This document shows, piece after piece, positions 41,701-48,863 of a DNA stretch of 49,073 bases (positions within the stretch are counted from its first letter, which is position 1; each line of letters begins with the position of its first letter). The notes under the pieces are model-generated. The model had not been told where the DNA came from. It did no database searches and was given only the letters and a program-made list of their open reading frames with translations. This stretch comes from an uncultured Sulfolobales archaeon (GTDB lineage Archaea; Thermoproteota; Thermoprotei_A; Sulfolobales; NBVN01). The stretch covers positions 1 to 49,073 of the forward strand of contig CALKCU010000014.1 of the NCBI GenBank assembly GCA_938083005.1, in the 5' to 3' direction. The translations under genes and the position numbers were made by a program.

Positions 41701-42582
41701 GCCGGCGAGTCGAGGGTGCTCAACTCGGGGATCGATTCGCTTAACAGGCCTTACTCCTGGAGGTGGCTCAAGGGAGCCAACGCCTGGGACTGGAGGTACG
41801 AGGCCGGCGACTGGAGGGTGTTCTACGTAGAGGTCGCCGACCCGTCCACGTGGTTCCTGAGGGTGACGGCCTCGTGGAGCAACCCTGATACCTCCCTGAT
41901 AACCTACACTCTAGGTCCCGACGGACAGTTCGCCGGCTTCTGGTTCGGCGCCGGAGTCTCGCACCACCGGCACTTGGGCACGGGCAGGTTCGAGTGGCAC
42001 GGCACCGGCTCCCCGACCGAGCCAAACAGGAGGATGGTGGTCACGTTCCCGGCGGTCACCTACAGGGACTACTACCCGACCAGGAAGCCGAACCTGGGAG
42101 TGTTCACCATAGTCGTCAGGACGGCTCTGTTCGACGGCTCCACACTGCCGGAGAGCTTCATGCTCTGGGTAGCCGGCGTGGGCGGAACCACCCTGCTGCC
42201 CAACGCACCGCAACCGGCCTCCGGCAGCATCAGGGTTACGGTGAGGCTCCCGTTCAGGATCATGAGGATAGACGCCTCGCCAAGGTACGTGCGATATCCG
42301 TGGTTCACGTACCAGGGCATGTGCAACTTGCTAACCGTATCCCCACCGTACTACTACACCGGCGACTACATGTTCGTGCCGTACGACTTCACGGTGAGCT
42401 GGACGAACCGTTGCTACCCGTGGAGAGACGATGTGCAGATCGTCTACTACGTAAGGGTCCCAGACATGCCGGTCTACTACAGAAGCAGGGGGACGTACTA
42501 CCTGCGGGCGGACACCTACGTATTCCAGGACTGGATGCAGGTAGGTGGGGAGTACCTCTGGTGGATCGTACTCACAGACTAA
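38740..42582 (+). CDS. secreted pyrolysin-like subtilisin-family protease
   Basis: 1280 residues. A signal peptide (KLSVIVLAVLLLVPFATAP, ending near ATASPSS-like residues 28-32) is followed by a pro-region of about 150 residues and the S8 catalytic domain: D189 (VVDTGVDYGHPDL), H399 (YDGHGTSCASAAAG), oxyanion N510 (AAGNGGPG) and S595 (GTSYATPLTAGAAAL). The 210-residue insert between Asp and His is large, as in pyrolysin and tripeptidyl peptidase II. The 600-residue C-terminal part is beta-rich and full of Tyr/Trp, with no membrane anchor. TTG start with GGTG eight bases before it. It would digest external protein to feed the peptide-catabolic genes in this window. A T-run follows the stop. 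Confidence 0.9.
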   Translation: MRSESPFRKLSVIVLAVLLLVPFATAPVTASPSSPLVDRDLPGKVSWTLEPLAGSDEFFRVTLLLPRDMSEGDVREIVRRLEGRTFTYYGEEFSILVSNKVKTTDRGYAIRLWGPGKLLYEELSKLSEIAVGIGIHPLPSIVPVLEGLEEFSERIVEPNTFYIRELIGAARAEEEFGTTGEGVVIAVVDTGVDYGHPDLWDKLVYYEDTYYNAYRGRWEHIREPLVLDADQMHVMILVPFEAVGGRISVGGRTYVVLDPSVRRISPPHSVYDVSLVETSASGYYRFGVTNVYLPAYRVWFRVGALMVDPGEPGVYTVLYIDANNNGIFGDLDDIRATYYGNRILVPQRTFVTGEWPWISLSVAGGFFFDVAHYFTQGNVLPGWDLGGEYLSIFYDYDGHGTSCASAAAGTLINGIAREAKILGVKALWYGNTEVGMLWAAGFDIDENQMLYYTGSKRALIISNSWGISGFTYGIGGFGYDRMSILVNALTVPGFLDPNFPGILVVHAAGNGGPGFGTMTAPGAAVGALTVSASTSTHYAAIDYGFGGWTEDEIIAWSARGPTPVGYVKPDVVNVGAYGYTAAPVGVNWRIFSGTSYATPLTAGAAALVYEAVARTQGFEAAHDMPPSRVKSIIMSTARHLGYSPFEQGAGRVDAYAAVRFVFEGRDIYIVSDTLYTGTYSKLENLWHWFFADYLQYLFFELWYGFLTPHVGSLVYPASIPRTWLEQTAPVIYVPDVRQGSSKPFSFTVVNPTPENVRVTADAVTSAMYGSSRTWWLTVPLPSGVTARDAWIYLTADELPRVANLTTFEVHIPYSVFDGDNDYSADYCVWVRAYVWIDDYNGNGIMEWSESAVVNLGTSLSNHNMIQIRNPWALLNSFGPRARLAIRVTLRRGDDTTPARPELVRQPVALVMTNYVYSADTTVRTTITGTWATVAPGSSLRVVGYVTAASGAAPTVYQGYIRIRAVYSSGATKTYLVPYSYTVVATLRAGESRVLNSGIDSLNRPYSWRWLKGANAWDWRYEAGDWRVFYVEVADPSTWFLRVTASWSNPDTSLITYTLGPDGQFAGFWFGAGVSHHRHLGTGRFEWHGTGSPTEPNRRMVVTFPAVTYRDYYPTRKPNLGVFTIVVRTALFDGSTLPESFMLWVAGVGGTTLLPNAPQPASGSIRVTVRLPFRIMRIDASPRYVRYPWFTYQGMCNLLTVSPPYYYTGDYMFVPYDFTVSWTNRCYPWRDDVQIVYYVRVPDMPVYYRSRGTYYLRADTYVFQDWMQVGGEYLWWIVLTD

Positions 42583-42587
42583 ACCAC

Positions 42588-42592
42588 TTTTT
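42588..42592 (+). terminator. T-run terminator after subtilase gene
   Basis: TTTTT five bases after the stop codon, followed by a pyrimidine-rich stretch, between convergent genes. Confidence 0.5.
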
Positions 42593-42652
42593 CCCCTCCC
42601 TCCCGTCAAGCGCGAGCTCGAACTCTCGGAGCCCGGCGAGACTCTTTCTCGG

Positions 42653-44116
42653 CTAGGCTGAACAAGAGCAGCCTTTAGGGGCGCTCCTCCCACTCCTCCT
42701 CTTGTACCCCAGGAACCCGCCCCTCAGGCTGTACGCGCGGATCCCCGCTTTCCTCATCTCGACAGCGGCCAGCAGACTGGCGGACCCGTAGTCGCAGTAC
42801 AGCACTATCGGTGAGTCCGGGCGCGGCTCTAGCTCCGATACGTGGATGGCTCCCGGTATGCGCTCCTCCAGGAACCTCTCGCGGCTCCTCATGTCCACGA
42901 GGACCCAGCCCTCGGGGACCTCGTCGATCTCCACGTCGGCCCCTACCCCCTCCGGCAGGACGCCCGGCGGTAGCTCCGCGAGCCTGTAGACCCTGGCGCT
43001 GGACACCACTCCGTTCACCACGTCCCTGCTGATCAAGGAGAGGGCCTCCTCGACCTCCCCGATGTCGGCCCTGGTCTCGACTGGCCCCTCGGCCAGCCCG
43101 CAGACCTCCTCCACCTTGACCACGTGGTCGTAGAGGCCCAGCTCCCTTACCCTCCCGACCACCTCCTCCTTGTCCGCTCCCGAGAGGGGTCTCAGCAGGG
43201 CTACCCTGGGCTTTACGAGAGCGTCCACTACCCTGAGGTTCCTGAGGGTCTGGGAGGAGGCCTGGCCGACGGACTCTCCGGTTACGAGGGCGTCGTACCC
43301 CAGCCTCTCGGAGAGGGCCTGGCCGACCTCGTGCATCAGGACTCTCAGGACGACCTGCCTCAGCCTCCCCTCGACCTTCTCCCTTATCTCGGCGAGTATC
43401 GGGACGAAGTTCGCTACGACTACGGAGGGCTCGTGCGGTGAGACCAGGTCGGCCAGCCTCCTCGCCACCTCGACAGCCGCCAGGGTCGCCTCGGCAGACC
43501 CCATGTAGTAGTGGAGGAAGTCTGCCCGGGCCCCCCTCTTCGAGGAGAGCACGTATGCCAGCGTCGAGTCGAAGCCGCCCGAGAACATCACGAGGGCCCT
43601 GCCCTCGGTCCCCACGGGGAGCCCCCCGGCCCCCCTCCAGCAGCCGAGGGCGTAGTAGGCCCTGGAGCCCCTGATCTCTATCCTGACCTCGACCTCCGGC
43701 GACTCCAAGTCGACACCGGCCGAGTGCTTCAGGAGCCTGGTACCGACGGCCCTCGCGACCTCGACCGACGTGAACGGGTGGTCTCCGTACCTCTTCACCC
43801 TCACTGCGAACCTCTTCCCGGAGACCGCGTCCCTGAAGAGCTCCTCGGCCCTGGCGGCCACGTCCTCCAGAGAGCCGAACTCGTGGGGCACCACTTCGCA
43901 GAAACTGCGTACCCCGAAGATCCTCTTCAGGAGCTCCGATACGTCGCGGTCTACCTCGAGGAGGAGGACGCCCTGGGAGCTCTCGAGCCTGAACTGCGCT
44001 CCGACCCTCCTCAGGGAGTGCTCTATGGCCCTGCGGAGGGCTCTCTCGAACCCCGGGCGAGTCCTCCAGGACTTCAGGGCTATCTCCGGAGACTCCTTGA
44101 CTAGGTAGTATCTCAT
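42653..44116 (-). CDS. thiI: ThiI: tRNA 4-thiouridine synthetase with rhodanese domain
   Basis: 487 residues. Domains: N-terminal ferredoxin-like fold and THUMP (to about 165), PP-loop adenylation domain with VMFSGGFDSTLAY, GESVGQASSQTLRNL and C339 in VEEVCGLAEGP, then a C-terminal rhodanese domain with the persulfide cysteine C441 in VLYCDYGSAS. The enzyme thiolates U8 of tRNA and may serve thiamine synthesis. C339 and C441 match the E. coli disulfide pair (C344/C456). Many archaeal ThiI proteins lack the rhodanese domain, so its presence is worth noting. Starts at an ATG (MRYYLVKESPEIALKS). Confidence 0.9.
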   Translation of the reverse strand: MRYYLVKESPEIALKSWRTRPGFERALRRAIEHSLRRVGAQFRLESSQGVLLLEVDRDVSELLKRIFGVRSFCEVVPHEFGSLEDVAARAEELFRDAVSGKRFAVRVKRYGDHPFTSVEVARAVGTRLLKHSAGVDLESPEVEVRIEIRGSRAYYALGCWRGAGGLPVGTEGRALVMFSGGFDSTLAYVLSSKRGARADFLHYYMGSAEATLAAVEVARRLADLVSPHEPSVVVANFVPILAEIREKVEGRLRQVVLRVLMHEVGQALSERLGYDALVTGESVGQASSQTLRNLRVVDALVKPRVALLRPLSGADKEEVVGRVRELGLYDHVVKVEEVCGLAEGPVETRADIGEVEEALSLISRDVVNGVVSSARVYRLAELPPGVLPEGVGADVEIDEVPEGWVLVDMRSRERFLEERIPGAIHVSELEPRPDSPIVLYCDYGSASLLAAVEMRKAGIRAYSLRGGFLGYKRRSGRSAPKGCSCSA

Positions 44117-44194
44117 CTCCGCAGACTAGCGAGCGCTGAGCGGTTTAAGCTGGCTGAAGAGCCGAGCTCCCAGCGGACACCCCGCGCGTGCGGC

Positions 44195-44204
44195 GCTTAT
44201 ATAG
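44195..44204 (+). promoter_or_regulatory. TATA box of DUF4870 gene
   Basis: GCTTATATAG, 31-40 bases before the GTG at 44235. Confidence 0.55.
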
Positions 44205-44234
44205 GGAGCCGACCGCTAGTTTCGGTGTCCAACA

Positions 44235-44585
44235 GTGAGCGCGCCCAGCGAACCCGTTAGCGAAGAGGAGAAGCTGTGGGGCTTCATCGCCTGGCTGCTC
44301 TCGATAGTGGGAGCGGTGCTCGCCCTCGTCCTGAAGCCCGGCTACAGGTACGCCAGGTACTGGGCCTACCTGTCCGCGGCTTACTTCATAGTGATCGTGG
44401 CTGCCTGGGTAGTCTCCGCCATCCTAGGCTTCATACCGATAGTCGGATGGGTCTTGGGAGTCCTGATCTCGCTGGCCGTGTTCATCGTGTGGATCGTGGG
44501 GATACTCAAGTCCCTGAGCAAGGAGTATTGGAGGCCTCCGCTAGTATACGACATCGCGAAGATGCTCGGCATAGAGAAGGTGTAG
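44235..44585 (+). CDS. DUF4870-like membrane protein
   Basis: 116 residues with three membrane helices (LWGFIAWLLSIVGAVLALVL, YFIVIVAAWVVSAILGFI, VLISLAVFIVWIVGILKSL) and the basic loop KPGYRYARYWAYLSAAYF, the pattern of DUF4870/Tic20-like small membrane proteins. Function unknown. Monocistronic, GTG start, with a strong TATA box. Confidence 0.7.
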   Translation: MSAPSEPVSEEEKLWGFIAWLLSIVGAVLALVLKPGYRYARYWAYLSAAYFIVIVAAWVVSAILGFIPIVGWVLGVLISLAVFIVWIVGILKSLSKEYWRPPLVYDIAKMLGIEKV

Positions 44586-45447
44586 CCTTAGTTAGCGCGA
44601 GCGTCGGAGCTCCCGTGCACCCGTTTTCGACACTGCCTCCTTGTAGACCATGAGAGCCCGAGCTCGGGCTTCATAGATGGCTTTCGGACAGCGGTAGAGC
44701 ATCCCGCATCGGGCGTCTCGCAGCGCGTTCCGCTCAGTCTACTCGCTGATGGCCTCTCCGCTACTACGCGGTCAGGAGGTTGGCTATCTAGGAACTGCTG
44801 TTATATCCAGACGAGCTCGCCGGCGATAGCCACAGCTGGAGAGCGCAGCCGAGACCTGCGCTACCACACGTAGCTGCACGTCCAGCGGCTCCAGACGGAT
44901 TTCCCACGAGGCGTCGAGTGCAGATAGGTCACCGCTCCGGCCCCCGGCAGCTAGGAGCCCCGTCCCACAGGGCAGCGGGGCTCGGCCAGGTATCCGCCCG
45001 CGTCGCGCTTCCAAACGGCGTCACCTCTCTCGCCGCGACGTCGTCCGCGGTCAGAAGCGTCTGGCAGTGCGGTAGTCGTCGACTCTCCCGCGCGGACTAC
45101 CTCTCCCACTCGAAGCTCTCCCGAAATGTCGAACGGTGGCGGAGCATCCCCTCGTGGCTCTACCACAGCTTACCGCCCTCGCCGAGAGCGTGAAGTCCCT
45201 ACCCCGGACCGTCTATGCGCGCCGAAGCGGTCGGTAGCTCATCTGCCAGGAGGCGGTCACCTCCTCCCTCACTACTAGTGTAGAGCGTTAGATGTCGGCA
45301 TCGTAGCGAAGACCTGCGAAGCGGTTCAATTCATTAAGGCGCGGAGGACAAGGCCTAGGATCTAAACGCTTAGCTCAGAACTCCAGCACACCGCTTGTTC
45401 GTACGAAAGCTCAAATAGGTGAAGCAGGTAAACGGCGCGGCGGTCGT
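44586..45447. other. 862-base gene-free region
   Basis: No convincing ORF on either strand. It contains element copy B (44691-44808) and strong hairpins, for instance GAGCCCC/GGGGCTC (44956-44983) and AGGAGG/CCTCCT (45249-45266). It has no CRISPR pattern and no recognisable tRNA, 5S, SRP or RNase P core. AT-rich boxes occur at TTATATCC (44801-44808) and TCATTAAGG near 45331. Length and structure suggest one or two untranslated RNAs or an eroded insertion. Confidence 0.4.
44691..44808 (+). repeat. diverged intergenic element, copy B
   Basis: Shares two blocks with 24757-24830: GCGG..GCATCCCGCATCGGGCG (44691 onward) and TAGGAACTGCTGTTA (44788-44802). Here the blocks are about 47 bases further apart. 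Both copies end in an AT-rich patch that could be a TATA box. Confidence 0.5.
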
Positions 45448-46434
45448 ATGGGCGATGGAAGGGGGCTGACGCTACTAGATAAGATTCAGCCGGCGGCGTT
45501 GATACTCTCGATAGCTGTTGGGCTGTTCGTCGCTCGGCTCTTTCCGCAGATCGCCGCGTCGCTGGGGCTGTTCGTCGCTCCCGGGATCTTCGTAGTCATA
45601 TACAGCGTGTTCGTCGGCACGGAGCTAGGGGAGGTTCTTAGGGCCTTCAGGAACGTGAAGCCCACCCTCATCGCGCTCTTCGTGAACTTCGTGCTAGTCC
45701 CCCCGTACGCGTGGCTCCTGGGGTACGTCTTCCTGAGGAGCTACGCCGACGTCTGGGTCGGACTGATCCTGTACCTGATCACGCCCTGCGTCGGCTGGTA
45801 CCTGATCTTCACAGACCTGGCCGGAGGCAACGTCTCCCTCGGCGTGAGCCTGCTGGCCTGGAACGTCCTCCTGCAGATAGCCCTGATGCCCGTCTACCTG
45901 TACTTCCTGGCCGGCAGGATCATCTTCATCGACTTCTCGCAGATCCTGGCGAGCGTCGGGATGTTCCTAGTCCTGCCGCTCACGCTCGGCTGGGCGACCA
46001 GGAGGCTCGTGCTGAGGGCTAGGGGGAGCGAGTACTTCCGCATGTCCGTCAAGCCCTTCCTGTCTCTCCTGAAGTTCTCCGCTCTGCTGCTGGTGATCGT
46101 GGCCATGTTCGCTTCGCAGGGAGTCCACCTGCTGGAGAACTGGTCCGTGCTCGCCCTCGTGTTCTTGCCGACGCTCGCGTACTTCTTCTCCGTGTTCGCC
46201 CTGAGCCTCTCGCTCGGGAGGGCGTTCGGTCTGCCGTACGGCGACACGGCACTGCTGGCCTTTACGACCACGGCCAGGAACTCCGAGGCATCGGTGGCCA
46301 TAGCGGTCTCCGCTTTCCCGGCCAACCCTCTAGTCGCCCTGGTGGTAGCTATCGGGCCGAGCATAGAACTGCCTGTCCTAGTTTTGCTGCTGCAGATCCT
46401 TCTGTGGATGAAGAGGAAGACCCGGACCCCGTGA
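45448..46434 (+). CDS. Acr3/bile-acid:Na+ symporter superfamily transporter
   Basis: 328 residues, about ten membrane helices. The segment YLITPCVGWYLIFTDLAGGN recalls the Acr3 motif around its essential cysteine (PC followed by a polar helix), and LAFTTTARNSEASVAIAVS matches the conserved second-half motif of the superfamily. Arsenite efflux is possible but the pattern is not a strict Acr3 match; other organic-anion transport remains open. The ATG/GTG choice is uncertain; ATG at 45448 fits the first helix. No arsR gene adjoins it. Confidence 0.65.
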   Translation: MGDGRGLTLLDKIQPAALILSIAVGLFVARLFPQIAASLGLFVAPGIFVVIYSVFVGTELGEVLRAFRNVKPTLIALFVNFVLVPPYAWLLGYVFLRSYADVWVGLILYLITPCVGWYLIFTDLAGGNVSLGVSLLAWNVLLQIALMPVYLYFLAGRIIFIDFSQILASVGMFLVLPLTLGWATRRLVLRARGSEYFRMSVKPFLSLLKFSALLLVIVAMFASQGVHLLENWSVLALVFLPTLAYFFSVFALSLSLGRAFGLPYGDTALLAFTTTARNSEASVAIAVSAFPANPLVALVVAIGPSIELPVLVLLLQILLWMKRKTRTP

Positions 46435-46639
46435 TCGGACTGGGACGAGCGATTATATGAAGAAGGGGCTTTCTCTTCTTCGCCTCGTCCCGGTACGGCC
46501 TACCGCCTCTCTACGCGCTGCTACCGCTAAGCTAGGCCGCCGTCGAAACGGATACGAGCGAGGAGACCGCGGCCGGAGGCACCTCAACGATCCCCGCCGC
46601 CGTCCGGCCGCGGATTTCGCGTCTGCGCGTCGACCTTGA
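46435..46639. other. gap after transporter
   Basis: About 205 bases. An AT-rich box CGATTATATG (46450-46459) could start a transcript. The frames here read as arginine-rich filler, so I call no gene. Confidence 0.3.
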
Positions 46640-46798
46640 ATGGCTCCTGCCCTGTCCCCGCGATGGGACTGGCGGTTCACCGGGGCTTCCGGAGAAGCAG
46701 CTCTTATCGTGCTCCTGCTCCTCAAGCAGCACCCGATAACCGTTATAGGGGTTTCTGTAGCACTGAGCTTGGTGGCCAGGTATGTGCTGGGCATTTGA
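46640..46798 (+). CDS. possible 52-residue membrane protein
   Basis: ATG at 46640 opens a frame reading MAPALSPRWDWRF, then a hydrophobic run (EAALIVLLLLKQHP, ITVIGVSVALSLVARYVLGI). Size and one or two membrane helices recall Sec61-beta-like or other small membrane proteins, but I cannot match a family. No ribosome site is visible and the first half is bland, so it may be chance. It ends ten bases before the tRNA half. Confidence 0.3.
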   Translation: MAPALSPRWDWRFTGASGEAALIVLLLLKQHPITVIGVSVALSLVARYVLGI

Positions 46799-46805
46799 GG
46801 AAGCC

Positions 46806-46843
46806 GGTGGACCTGCCGGGACTCGAACCCGAGACCTCAGCTG
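46806..46843 (-). tRNA. tRNA 3' half (split tRNA or integration-site remnant)
   Basis: Minus strand: AGCTG (anticodon-stem 3' strand), variable loop AGGTC, T-arm TCGGG-TTCGAGT-CCCGG, acceptor strand CAGGTCC and discriminator A, followed by CC. The matching 5' acceptor GGACCTG and the matching anticodon strand (CAGCT) are not found within about 120 bases upstream or 200 bases downstream. The upstream TGGTGTAAGG (46870-46879) resembles a D-arm but cannot be fitted. GCGC-ac-GTGG and CCACGCGC can pair as a leader hairpin. It is either a trans-spliced half gene or the short att copy left by an integrated element. Confidence 0.5.
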
Positions 46844-46978
46844 CGCGTGGACGCGATGTGGCCAACATCCCTTACACCACGTGCGCACCGCACGGCCCGC
46901 ACTATAGGGCCGCATCAGCCGTGTCGAAGTTGGTGACGAGAGGGCCGCTTATCTGTCATACTTGAGAGGACACATGGG

Positions 46979-48265
46979 ATGATTAAGTTGATGGACTACC
47001 GGCCGGTTGTCGGTCTATTGGTCATGCTGTACCTCGCGATAGCCCTCATATTGAGGAGCAGGAGAATATCGATACCTGTATGGAGCCTGATGGCGTTTTC
47101 CTCTTTCGTTGTCGTCGTAAGCGGACTCATAAGCGTGGATGAGCTAAAGGAGGTCGTTGACATAGATGTAATTATGTTCCTCATAGGGATGTTCAGCATT
47201 GCGAGCCTAATGGAGACTTCCGGACTATTAGGAGCTATATCCTACTGGTTCGTTGGGAGATTTAAGAGTAGGGTGAAGATACTCATCGCTTCCGCTTACC
47301 TCTTCGGATTGCTTGCCGCCATCGCAGTCAACGATACGATAGCGCTAATGGGACCTCCAATAGCTATCCTAATAGGCAAGGTCGCCGGGATAGATTACAG
47401 AGCAATGACGGTCCTGCTAATGTTCTCGCTGACGATAGGTTCCGCGATGACTCCTATCGGAAACCCGCAAAACGTCTTAATAGCGATCGGCTCGGGAATG
47501 CCTGCCCCGTTCACGCACTTCGTAACTAAGCTATTCGTCCCCACTATGATAAACCTGTTCTTAACGGCTCTGATCGTAAAGAAATACTATGGGATTGTCG
47601 ATGCCGAATTGAGTGTAAACCTCATTCCGCACGAGGAGATTAGGAGCAAGAGAGATGCCGCGTTAGGGGCGATAGGCTTGGTGCTAACGATCGCTGTCCT
47701 GATTATAAACGACGTTTTAGAGCTCTACGGCTATCCCCACATAAGTGAAAGAGGCTTCATCCCATTCATAATCTCGGCCGGCATCTACCTCCTAGCGTCT
47801 AACCCCAGGAAGCTTCTCTCGAGCATAGACTGGGGCACCATAGTTTTCTTCATAACGATGTTCATAACCATGGCTGGGATATGGAAGAGCGGCGTCATAG
47901 AGCCCATGTTTAAACTCTTCTCGTTGGGTATGAACGATAAGCTCACGATCATCCTCGGCATAACTTTAACATCGACCATAGTTAGTCAGTTGTTAAGCAA
48001 CGTTCCATTCGTAGGGCTGTATCTCAACTATTTGAGAGGCCTAGGTTTTGCCGGCGACGATGTCTCAGCCTGGCTAACCCTTGCCGCGACCTCAACAATA
48101 GCCGGCAACCTCACTCTTCTCGGAGCGGCATCAAATATCATAGTGTTAGAGGCGTTAGAGAGTAGATACAACGTTACAGTGGGCTTCGCGGATTTCATCA
48201 AGATAGGGAGTATAGTGACGGCCGTAAACGTCTTAGTGTATATCCCATTTCTGTATCTAGTCTAG
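46979..48265 (+). CDS. ArsB/NhaD/SLC13-superfamily anion transporter, foreign-looking
   Basis: 428 residues, about eleven helices. The two hallmark re-entrant loops are present: SAMTPIGNPQNVLIAIGSG (first half) and STIAGNLTLLGAASNIIVLE (second half). IAVNDTIALMGPPIAIL also fits. The substrate could be arsenite, a dicarboxylate or sodium/proton. Codon use differs sharply from its neighbours: TTA leucine, AT-ending codons and AAC/ATA runs are common, so recent transfer is likely. It starts at an ATG after the box CTTATC near 46948 and lies beside a tRNA half, a typical entry point for integrated DNA. Confidence 0.8.
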   Translation: MIKLMDYRPVVGLLVMLYLAIALILRSRRISIPVWSLMAFSSFVVVVSGLISVDELKEVVDIDVIMFLIGMFSIASLMETSGLLGAISYWFVGRFKSRVKILIASAYLFGLLAAIAVNDTIALMGPPIAILIGKVAGIDYRAMTVLLMFSLTIGSAMTPIGNPQNVLIAIGSGMPAPFTHFVTKLFVPTMINLFLTALIVKKYYGIVDAELSVNLIPHEEIRSKRDAALGAIGLVLTIAVLIINDVLELYGYPHISERGFIPFIISAGIYLLASNPRKLLSSIDWGTIVFFITMFITMAGIWKSGVIEPMFKLFSLGMNDKLTIILGITLTSTIVSQLLSNVPFVGLYLNYLRGLGFAGDDVSAWLTLAATSTIAGNLTLLGAASNIIVLEALESRYNVTVGFADFIKIGSIVTAVNVLVYIPFLYLV

Positions 48266-48350
48266 CTCCGCGACCTACAGTTAATCAGTGACCGGGCTTG
48301 CTGGAGACCTGGAGAACTTACAATAACGGTGGCTGCGCGCGACGGTAAAG

Positions 48351-48863
48351 CTAGTGGGGAGACGCCCTGCGGGGATGAGCTCTGGCTAGGGTGCTCGCGA
48401 AGAGAGTGCTCCTGCAGTCCGGACAGAGCTGCAGCACTCTCTTAAGAGCCGGCGCGACCTCACACGCGGCCTCCACGGCTCTCTCGGCTCCCACCGGTCT
48501 GCCGCAGACGGAACACGAGGCTGCCTCCACCTCCGTTCTAGACTTTAGGTCCTCCAGGCTGTCCGATGCCAGCTCGAACCTCCTGGTCACGGTTATGGCC
48601 TCCCGCGGACACGCCTCGGCGCACCTCCCGCAGAATATGCACCTGCCGACGAAGTACTCCAGGTAGACGGCTCCACTAGTGGAGCCCGCGGTCAGAGCGT
48701 TGGGCGGGCAGGCCAGAGCGCACGCTCCACAGCCCCAGCACCTCTCGGGGTCTATCTCTATGGGGCCCCGGAAGCCCTCCGCTACTAGGGGTTCCTCCGC
48801 CGGGTACCTCCGGGTCACCCTGCCGGTCTTCAGGGCTACTCCGAGCAGCCTTAGGTAGCTCAC
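48351..48863 (-). CDS. two-[4Fe-4S] ferredoxin-like subunit of group 4 hydrogenase
   Basis: 170 residues. Two cluster motifs, CWGCGACALACP and CIFCGRCAEACP, identify the NuoI/HycF/MbhN-type polyferredoxin that links ferredoxin to the hydrogenase core at the membrane. The C-terminal part has two more CxxC pairs (SCSVCGRP, QLCPDCRS), a zinc-ribbon-like tail seen in some HycF-type subunits. The GTG at 48863 shares GTGA with the stop of the large-subunit gene; the longer frame to 49064 is a shadow of that gene and is rejected. Last gene of the operon in this direction. Confidence 0.85.
   Translation of the reverse strand: MSYLRLLGVALKTGRVTRRYPAEEPLVAEGFRGPIEIDPERCWGCGACALACPPNALTAGSTSGAVYLEYFVGRCIFCGRCAEACPREAITVTRRFELASDSLEDLKSRTEVEAASCSVCGRPVGAERAVEAACEVAPALKRVLQLCPDCRSTLFASTLARAHPRRASPH

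Noticed and set aside
44586-45447. RNase P RNA, SRP RNA or CRISPR array in the empty region
   Set aside because: No GGAA-type SRP loop, no conserved RNase P regions and no evenly spaced repeats could be found by eye.
46457-46639. 60-codon plus-strand frame before the small membrane ORF
   Set aside because: Its ATG lies inside the TATA-like box, and the protein is arginine-rich filler with no pattern.
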